A DNA stretch of 64,000 nt from Actimicrobium sp034313845 (GTDB lineage: Bacteria; Pseudomonadota; Gammaproteobacteria; Burkholderiales; Burkholderiaceae_D). Of the stretch, positions 58,652 through 64,000 are shown in pieces. The notes below the pieces were generated by a model, which had not been told where the DNA came from, searched no databases, and worked only from the letters and a program-made list of their open reading frames with translations. The position numbers and the translations under genes are program-made. The DNA lies in assembly GCF_034313845.1 (NCBI RefSeq), contig NZ_JAVIWN010000003.1; one strand, written 5' to 3'. How positions within the stretch are numbered: the first letter of the stretch is position 1; every line of letters begins with the position of its first letter.

Positions 58652-59764
58652 TTACGGCGTGCCCGGAATCGTGCTCGAGAACAGCGCCTTGAGCTGATGC
58701 GGCTGCGAGCGCCAGTACTGCGGCGCGGCTTCGACCGATGCGCCCAGTTCGGCGGCGGCATGCCACGGCCAGCGCGGGTCGTACAGCATCGCACGGGCCA
58801 GCGCGATCATGTCGGCGTCGCCGTCGGCGAGGATTTGCTCGGCATGGGCGGCTTCGGTAATCAGGCCGACCGCAATGACCGGCATCTCGGTTTCTTCGCG
58901 GATGCGGGTGGCAAACGGTACCTGATAGCCAGGGCTGAGCGGAATCTTTTGGGCCGTCGAGGTACCGCCACTGGAGACATCGATGAACGCGCAACCACGC
59001 TCATTGAGCGCCGCGCAAAACACCACGCTCTGTTCGATATCCCAGCCGCCCTCGACCCAGTCGCTGGCCGAGATACGCACACCGACCGGAATGCTGGCCG
59101 GTATTGCGGCGCGCACGGCATCGAACACCGCCAGCGGAAAGCGCATCCGGTTTTCCAGACTGCCGCCGTATTCGTCGGTGCGCTGGTTCGACAGCGGCGA
59201 CAAAAATTCATGCAGCAAATAACCATGCGCCGCATGCAGTTCCAGCACGTCGATGCCAAGGCGTTGTGCCCGCAGAGCGGTGGCGACGAAGGCATCCTGA
59301 ATGCGCTGCATGCCGGCCGCGTCCAGCGCCAGCGGCAGCGTGTCGTGCTCGGCAAACGGGATCGCTGACGGCGCTTCGGTTTGCCAGCCGCCGTGTTCCG
59401 CAGTGAGGTTCTTGCCGCCCTCCCACGGGACGGCGCAGGAGGCCTTGCGTCCCGCATGGGCCAGTTGCATGCCAAGCGGTATCGATGAATAGCGGCGGAT
59501 CGCTTTGACTACCTTGGCTAGCGCAGCCTCGGTCTCATCCGAATACAGGCCGAGGTCGCCCGGCGTGATGCGGCCTTGCGGTTCCACTGCAGCGGCTTCG
59601 GTGAAGAGCAGTGCGGCACCCGACAAGGCCATGCTGCCGAGGTGCATCATGTGCCAGTCGGTAGCGTTGCCATCGACGGCGGAGTACTGGCACATCGGCG
59701 AGATGACGATGCGGTTTTTCAGAGGCACAGGGCCAAAGGCGTACGGGGAAAACAGGTGACTCAT
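58652..59764 (-). CDS. NADH:flavin oxidoreductase / old yellow enzyme, YqjM class
   Basis: This FMN enzyme reduces activated alkenes with NAD(P)H. The 370-residue TIM-barrel starts MSHLFSPYAFGPVPLKNRIV and has the thermophilic-like class marker Cys in SPMCQYSAVDGNATDWHM (about 24-41). The substrate His/His or His/Asn pair is in ELHAAHGYLLHEFLSPLSNQ (about 176-195). FMN-phosphate binding is at ADMIALARAMLYDPRWPW. ATG 59764 overlaps the stop of the mutarotase gene upstream by four bases, so the two are coupled. Confidence 0.92.
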   Translation of the reverse strand: MSHLFSPYAFGPVPLKNRIVISPMCQYSAVDGNATDWHMMHLGSMALSGAALLFTEAAAVEPQGRITPGDLGLYSDETEAALAKVVKAIRRYSSIPLGMQLAHAGRKASCAVPWEGGKNLTAEHGGWQTEAPSAIPFAEHDTLPLALDAAGMQRIQDAFVATALRAQRLGIDVLELHAAHGYLLHEFLSPLSNQRTDEYGGSLENRMRFPLAVFDAVRAAIPASIPVGVRISASDWVEGGWDIEQSVVFCAALNERGCAFIDVSSGGTSTAQKIPLSPGYQVPFATRIREETEMPVIAVGLITEAAHAEQILADGDADMIALARAMLYDPRWPWHAAAELGASVEAAPQYWRSQPHQLKALFSSTIPGTP

Positions 59765-60657
59765 GGGGTGGCTCCTTGTGCTGTTGCAAAATGCGGGGTG
59801 GCGCACAGCTGCTGCTGGCCTTGCCAGGATTGGCCCGGCAGCAGCGTGTGCGGATGATGAATCAGGGCGGCTTCGATGCAGACAAACTGGCGTTCGTCGT
59901 GCGGCATCAGGTCGGGCAGGGCGGCGGCTTTTTCGGCCCACGGATTCCACACCACGACATCCTCGAAACCGCTCTGGCGAACGCTCAGCGCGCCCATCGG
60001 ATTGGTCAGCGTGACCGGCGTGGCGAGTGCCGCGTAGATGCGGTCGACTTCCTGTGTGACTGTCAGTGCGGTGTCAGTGCCGCCGCACGGCGTGCGCGGT
60101 TCGACTGCGCAGTCGAGGTAAGGCTGGCCTTGCAGACCATCGATCCGGGTTGTGTCGATGGGTGTCGCCAGATAGCTATGCAAGGCGGCGGTAAAGGCAA
60201 ACGGCTGTTCGCCGGTGTTGGTGATGATCAGATCAATGCTCAACTGCAGTCCTGAAAAGCGCAACTGTATTTCCAATGAAAACCGGCCATCAAATTGCGC
60301 GGTGGCGGCCGAATCAGTTACACCCAGGCGCATCAGGCCGGTCTCCGGTGTCGCTTCCAGCAGTGTCCAGCGCACGGTGCGCACCAGCCCATGTTTGGGC
60401 AGCGGACCCATGCCGGCAAATTGCGGAAAGACGATGGGGATACCGCCGCGTATCGATGCGATACCGGCGATGACATCATTCCAGCGCGTGCGATCACTCA
60501 GGAACAGGCGCTCGACGCCATCGGCGCTGCGCCAGGCGCACAAGTGGCCGCCATGCAGCGATACGGCGATGCGTGCACCGTCGGGGGTTTGCAATGTGGT
60601 CAGATGGGAAGGCAGGGTCATCGGCGCTCGCGGGTCGTTTGAAGGAGCAGGCATCAT
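59761..60657 (-). CDS. D-hexose-6-phosphate mutarotase-like protein
   Basis: The 298-residue product belongs to the aldose-1-epimerase/YeaD group that interconverts the anomers of glucose-6-phosphate. GGIPIVFPQFAGMGPLPKHG (about 71-90, with the catalytic His) and FTAALHSYLA (about 153-162) are typical. A C-terminal FVCIEAALIHHP completes the site. Start is either ATG 60657 or ATG 60621 (MTLPSHLTTLQ); the first 12 residues are not conserved-looking. It is coupled to the oxidoreductase gene by overlapping codons. Confidence 0.85.
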   Translation of the reverse strand: MMPAPSNDPRAPMTLPSHLTTLQTPDGARIAVSLHGGHLCAWRSADGVERLFLSDRTRWNDVIAGIASIRGGIPIVFPQFAGMGPLPKHGLVRTVRWTLLEATPETGLMRLGVTDSAATAQFDGRFSLEIQLRFSGLQLSIDLIITNTGEQPFAFTAALHSYLATPIDTTRIDGLQGQPYLDCAVEPRTPCGGTDTALTVTQEVDRIYAALATPVTLTNPMGALSVRQSGFEDVVVWNPWAEKAAALPDLMPHDERQFVCIEAALIHHPHTLLPGQSWQGQQQLCATPHFATAQGATP

Positions 60658-60744
60658 GCCAGTTTTCAGCGCATCCGGTGGTGTGTCCTGGCATCGTCGA
60701 TAATGGCGCTCTTGCTACCAAGCTCCTGCCACTGCTGTCCTGCC

Positions 60745-62556
60745 ATGCTCAACTTCACTGCCGCACAACGCGCACCCGGCACCCCGGCGCTGCCGACGAC
60801 GCCGTTTCGCTTCATCCTGTTTTTCGTGCGCCGCTATCGCTGGTGGTATCTGGCCATCCTCCTGCTCGAAACCGTCAACGCCACCTGCGGCATCCTGTTG
60901 CCCTATGCGCTGGGTTGCATCGTCAAGGCAGTCACCGCGTCGTCGCTGCCACCCGCGCAACTGATGATCACGTTGCACGCGCCGCTGTTGCTGTTCGTCG
61001 GGCTGTGCGTTGGCGAACTGGTATTTGGCCGGCTGGCCGGCGGGGTCCAGATCCGGCTCGGGCCACGTCAGCGCCAGCAGGTGACGCGGGCGTTGTACCA
61101 CTATCTGCAGCACCATTCGCAACGCTACATGGGCAATAATTTTGCTGGTGCGCTGGCGCACCGGATCAGCGAAACCTCGCTCGGCGTAACGCAGACGCTG
61201 TGGTCGCTGATCACCGAGTTCTATCCGGTGTTCATTGTCTTCGTGGTCTCGATCGGCCTGCTGCTCAACACCCATGTCCGGCTGGCGGGTTTCGTGCTGC
61301 TGTGGTCGGTGCTGTTCATTGGCATCAGCTACTGGCTGGCGCGTCATTGCCAGCCGTATGCGCTGAAAGCCTCGGCCGCACGCAGCGAAACGACCGGCCA
61401 GATTGTCGATGCGGTGACCAACCTGACCAGTTCGCGGCTGTTCGCCCGACTCGGGTTCGAGCGCGCCAATCTCGATCGCTCGCTGCAATCTGAAATGGTG
61501 GCGATCCGGGTCTCGAATACCTACAACGAACGGGTGCGCTGGTTTCAGTTCACGGCTGCCGCAATCCTGAAAGTCGGCGTGCTGTATTACGCATTGACGT
61601 TGTGGAGTCGCGATGAAATCTCGGTGGGCGATTTTGTGATGGCGGTCAGTCTGGCGCTGCTGATCATCAATGAAGCGCGCAACCTGAGCCGACGCTTTCT
61701 CGAATTTTTTGAATACATCGGCAATGTCAGCAATGGCGTCAACGTGATCGTCCGTCCGCATGAAGTCATCGACGCGCCCGGTGCCGCCGATGCGCTGGCC
61801 GCGCCGCTGCGCCATGGCGAGATCGTGCTGCGCGATGTCGACTTCGGCTACACGGCGGGCCGGCCGGTGTTCGAGAAGCTCAACCTGGTGATTCCGGCCG
61901 GGCAGCGCGTCGGGCTGGTGGGGTTTTCCGGCTCGGGCAAATCAACTTTCGTCAGCCTGATCCTGCGGCTCTACGATGTCGACGCCGGTCAGATTCTCAT
62001 CGATGGCACCGATGTCCGCCACATTACGCAAGATGCCCTGCACCAGCAGATCAGCCTGATCCCGCAAGACCCCAGCCTGTTTCATCGGTCTCTGATGGAC
62101 AACATCCGTTACGGTCGACTGGAGGCGAGCGACGCCGAGGTGGTCGCGGCCGCACGGCAAGCGCATGCCGGCGACTTCATCGATGCGATCCCGGGGCAAT
62201 ACCAGTCGATGGTCGGCGAGCGCGGCGTCAAGTTATCCGGCGGCCAGCGCCAGCGCATTGCGATTGCCCGCGTGATCCTCAAGGACGCACCCATCCTGAT
62301 CCTCGATGAAGCCACCTCCAGCCTCGACTCGATTACCGAGCGGGCGATCCAGGACACGCTCGACGAAGTCATGCAGCGCAAGACCGTCATCGTGGTAGCG
62401 CATCGCCTCTCGACCATCGCCCAGCTCGACCGCATTTTGGTGTTTGATGCCGGGCGCATTGTCGAAGATGGCACGCATGCGCAGTTGCTGGTGCTGCGTG
62501 GGCGGTATTTTCAGTTGTGGAGCAAGCAGGCGGGTGGGTTTCTGGACGATGCCTAG
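60745..62556 (+). CDS. ABC transporter, fused permease and ATPase
   Basis: The 603-residue half-exporter has an N-terminal type IV transmembrane domain (about 20-320, six helices) and a C-terminal ATPase (about 360-590): Walker A GFSGSGKST, signature LSGGQRQRIAIARV, Walker B PILILDEATSSLD and the His switch in VIVVAHRLSTIA. It probably works as a homodimer exporting lipids, peptides or drugs. The substrate is unknown and no adjacent partner gene exists. ATG 60745 is preferred to an in-frame ATG at 60703. Confidence 0.9.
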   Translation: MLNFTAAQRAPGTPALPTTPFRFILFFVRRYRWWYLAILLLETVNATCGILLPYALGCIVKAVTASSLPPAQLMITLHAPLLLFVGLCVGELVFGRLAGGVQIRLGPRQRQQVTRALYHYLQHHSQRYMGNNFAGALAHRISETSLGVTQTLWSLITEFYPVFIVFVVSIGLLLNTHVRLAGFVLLWSVLFIGISYWLARHCQPYALKASAARSETTGQIVDAVTNLTSSRLFARLGFERANLDRSLQSEMVAIRVSNTYNERVRWFQFTAAAILKVGVLYYALTLWSRDEISVGDFVMAVSLALLIINEARNLSRRFLEFFEYIGNVSNGVNVIVRPHEVIDAPGAADALAAPLRHGEIVLRDVDFGYTAGRPVFEKLNLVIPAGQRVGLVGFSGSGKSTFVSLILRLYDVDAGQILIDGTDVRHITQDALHQQISLIPQDPSLFHRSLMDNIRYGRLEASDAEVVAAARQAHAGDFIDAIPGQYQSMVGERGVKLSGGQRQRIAIARVILKDAPILILDEATSSLDSITERAIQDTLDEVMQRKTVIVVAHRLSTIAQLDRILVFDAGRIVEDGTHAQLLVLRGRYFQLWSKQAGGFLDDA

Positions 62557-62561
62557 TGGAG

Positions 62562-62707
62562 CGGTGCGATGCCCTTCGGTTATCGCACCCTACCTGCGAC
62601 GGTCGATCGTAGGGTGCAATAACCGCAGGGCATTGCACCGAATGCACTGACAAAGCTCGCCAGTCGTAGGGTGCAATAACCGAAGGGTATTGCACCGAAT
62701 GCACTGA
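62562..62707. repeat. REP-like palindromes, three copies
   Basis: A hairpin unit of the form GGTGCAATA, loop, TATTGCACC occurs three times: inverted at 62562-62592, then in direct order at 62609-62650 and 62666-62707 (period 57). Each unit carries TAGGGTGC next to the stem and the last two share the tail CGAATGCACTGA. They lie just after the ABC transporter gene and resemble REP/BIME elements. They may act as a terminator or as a transposition scar. Confidence 0.85.
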
Positions 62708-62770
62708 CTGCGGTAACTGAGGGAGCGACTACGGTTTGCTTTTTCCTGTGGTCGCAACCCCCCATCGGCA

Positions 62771-62833
62771 GCAACCAGGGTCAGAGTTTTTTTTCGCAGG
62801 CTTTATTGCGAAAATTACTCTGACCCTGGTTGC
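62771..62833. repeat. 63 bp inverted repeat
   Basis: GCAACCAGGGTCAGAGT (62771-62787) is mirrored by ACTCTGACCCTGGTTGC (62817-62833), and the inner arms TTTTCGCA and TGCGAAAA extend the stem, leaving an 8-base loop. It has the size of a REP/MITE-like hairpin. The T-rich arm could also terminate transcription. Confidence 0.9.
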
Positions 62834-63150
62834 GGATTCGGAGTGCTTACGATCCAATTTCCGTGCTGGGGTTGCTGATTCTTTTTCTGCTCCGCCACGA
62901 CCTAGCCGGGGGCGGCCCGGCAGCCGGACCGGCATGCGGTCCCTTCTTTTTGCTTCGCCAAAAAGAAGTAACCAAGAAAAAGGCGACCGCGAAGCGGCTG
63001 CCCTTCGGGTTCCCAAAAGCCGGAGCCAGTCAGGGGGAGTGCCGCAAACTCGCTTCCCTTGCAGGGCGCAGATTCGCTTGCAAGCGAATCCCGTTACGCA
63101 GGCGGATCGCATGCGATCCGAAACCCCTGCTTCACCTCAAACATGCGTCA
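62834..63150. other. Gene-free spacer with a 10 bp stem, next to the IS end
   Basis: I support no gene here. CTTCTTTTTG (62943-62952) and CAAAAAGAAG (62959-62968) form a perfect stem with a 6-base loop. Reading frames here give Lys/Arg/Ser-rich sequence that I recall as a frequent false ORF in proteobacterial spacers, so I treat it as a repeated spacer element. Confidence 0.45.
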
Positions 63151-64000
63151 TGTAGTGGTCAAGTTATTTCGGACACCCCAATGGAAGTATTTCTGCCATT
63201 TTCCGTTCAAAGACGGAGGGCGACAGGTTGCCCAATACGGAGTGCAAACGCGTGCAATTATAAAAGTCGACGATGTAGGAAGTGACGTCCTTGCGGGCCT
63301 CTTCCTGGTTGGCATATCGCGTGCGCCAGACGCATTCCATCTTCAGATTCAGGAAGAAGCGTTCGGCAACTGCGTTGTCCCAACAGTTACCTTTACGGCT
63401 CATGCTGGACACCAGACCGTACCGTTTCAGCAAGGCCTGATATTCGATGCTGGCGTACTGACTTCCACGGTCCGTATGTACGATCAATCCCGGTGGCGGA
63501 TTGCGACTGGAAATGGCCATGCGTAGCGCTTCGCAGACCAGCGCAGCAGGCATGCCAGGCGCGGTGGCCCAGCCGATCAGCTTACGCGAGAACAGATCCA
63601 GTACCGTGGCCAGATATAGCCAACCGGTGTCGGTACGGATGTAGGTGATATCGCTCACCCACGCGATATTCGGCCCCGACGGATTGAACTTCCGGTTGAG
63701 CACGTTGGGAGCAATCGCCAGGTCATGCTTGCTGTCGGTGGTGTGAATGAACTTGCGCTTCCACACCGGCTTCAAGCCCGCCTGGCGCATCAGGCTACGC
63801 GCTTTGTAGCGACCTATGCGAATGCCTTGCAGCGCCACCGCGCTGACTAGGCGCCGACTACCGTAGCTTTGACGGCTGGCGGCAAAGGCTGCCTTCAGGT
63901 GGACCGCTTCCTTCGTAAAAAGCGGTTTGGCAGGACGGGACTGTGCGTTGTAATACCCGGAACGGCTGACTGCCAGCAACTGGCAACTACGGGCAGTCGA
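63151..64000 (-). mobile_element. IS3-family insertion sequence, partial (right part off the window)
   Basis: The element begins with the terminal sequence TGTAGTGGTCAAGTTATTTC (63151-63170), typical of IS3-family ends, and contains an OrfB-type transposase on the minus strand that runs to the window edge. The other end, OrfA and the target duplication are not visible, so the exact insertion site is unproven. Confidence 0.85.
63164..64000 (-). CDS. IS3-family transposase OrfB (5' end off the right edge)
   Basis: OrfB supplies the DDE catalytic domain; in IS3 elements it is usually made as a frameshifted OrfAB fusion. The visible part includes the HTH_21-like N-terminus (LLAVSRSGYYNAQ, ASRQSYGSRRLVSAVALQ) and the integrase core: first Asp in WVSDITYIRTD, second in LIVHTDRGSQYAS and Glu in DNAVAERFFLNLKMECV. 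The frame is open to base 64000 with no stop, so the true start lies outside. The C-terminus ends LPLGCPK, 13 bases from the IS end. It appears intact. Confidence 0.9.
   Translation of the reverse strand, partial: STARSCQLLAVSRSGYYNAQSRPAKPLFTKEAVHLKAAFAASRQSYGSRRLVSAVALQGIRIGRYKARSLMRQAGLKPVWKRKFIHTTDSKHDLAIAPNVLNRKFNPSGPNIAWVSDITYIRTDTGWLYLATVLDLFSRKLIGWATAPGMPAALVCEALRMAISSRNPPPGLIVHTDRGSQYASIEYQALLKRYGLVSSMSRKGNCWDNAVAERFFLNLKMECVWRTRYANQEEARKDVTSYIVDFYNCTRLHSVLGNLSPSVFERKMAEILPLGCPK

Noticed and set aside
62736..63285. Small basic ORFs in the spacer before the IS3 element
   Set aside because: They cross the hairpin and the IS end and look like the frequent spurious Lys/Arg/Ser-rich frames of repeat spacers.
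1..64000. CRISPR array or tRNA genes
   Set aside because: No regularly spaced direct repeats with unique spacers and no cloverleaf-like segment with the usual TTCGAATC arm were seen.

Overview
The window is a bacterial chromosome segment, most likely from a betaproteobacterium of the order Burkholderiales, near Oxalobacteraceae. This rests on the gene orders (rpsP-rimM-trmD-rplS, ribD-ribE-ribBX-ribH-nusB, dnaX-ybaB-recR), a short H-NS of the betaproteobacterial type, a DUF3579 protein and a roughly 100 nt 4.5S-type SRP RNA. Apart from an IS3 copy at the right edge, everything is consistent with chromosomal DNA. No tRNA, rRNA or CRISPR array was seen.

Layout. 1-8.3 kb holds core genes: a TM2-domain protein (cut at the left edge), the rpsP-rimM-trmD-rplS operon, a CoA-type Nudix hydrolase, a CbiB/CobD-like membrane protein, a DUF3579 protein, a CDF zinc exporter, fumC and a histidine phosphatase. 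8.4-10.5 kb holds regulators on the minus strand: a Crp/Fnr protein, a receiver-only protein and a LuxR-type response regulator, with no kinase in sight. 10.7-13 kb holds pyrF, a haloacetate-dehalogenase-like hydrolase and pncC. 13-16.2 kb is an isolated block of type III secretion genes in the Ysc order (H position)-I-J-K-L. It has no ATPase, export gate or secretin and lies against feoA-feoB, which has a Fur-box-like site. 18.5-21.5 kb holds a MarR-like regulator, a Cache-domain periplasmic protein and thiL-pgpA.

21.6-26.8 kb is a type IV pilus minor-pilin operon (pilV, pilW, pilX, short pilY1, pilE, fimT). 26.9-32.2 kb is the riboflavin cluster with nusB and an aminotransferase. 32.2-36.3 kb holds a lytic transglycosylase behind a perfect 20 bp hairpin, ubiD, the SRP RNA and hns. 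36.9-43 kb holds an RND efflux pair without an outer-membrane partner and an exported protein of unknown function. 43-47.8 kb holds dnaX (with an A9 slippery site that would yield the gamma form), ybaB, recR, a CoA transferase, a CHRD lipoprotein and a DUF2805 protein.

48-51.4 kb is the most unusual part. It is a minus-strand trio: a signal-less subtilase with a built-in prodomain-like region, a free-standing small protein resembling that prodomain, and a protein made of four tandem glycine-zipper modules. From 51.7 to 62.6 kb come an M48 peptidase, a gamma-glutamyltransferase, a potassium-channel-like protein, a HAD phosphatase, a helix-turn-helix protein, a sorbosone-dehydrogenase-like protein, an old-yellow-enzyme homologue with a hexose-6-phosphate mutarotase, and an ABC exporter. 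62.5-63.15 kb is repeat-rich spacer (REP-like hairpins, a 63 bp inverted repeat). An IS3-family element then runs off the right edge.

The strongest leads are the subtilase / prodomain-like / glycine-zipper trio, the orphan type III secretion block, in-frame 12 bp tandem repeats at three places, and several strong unexplained inverted repeats. All function calls come from reading the sequence; no database search was run.
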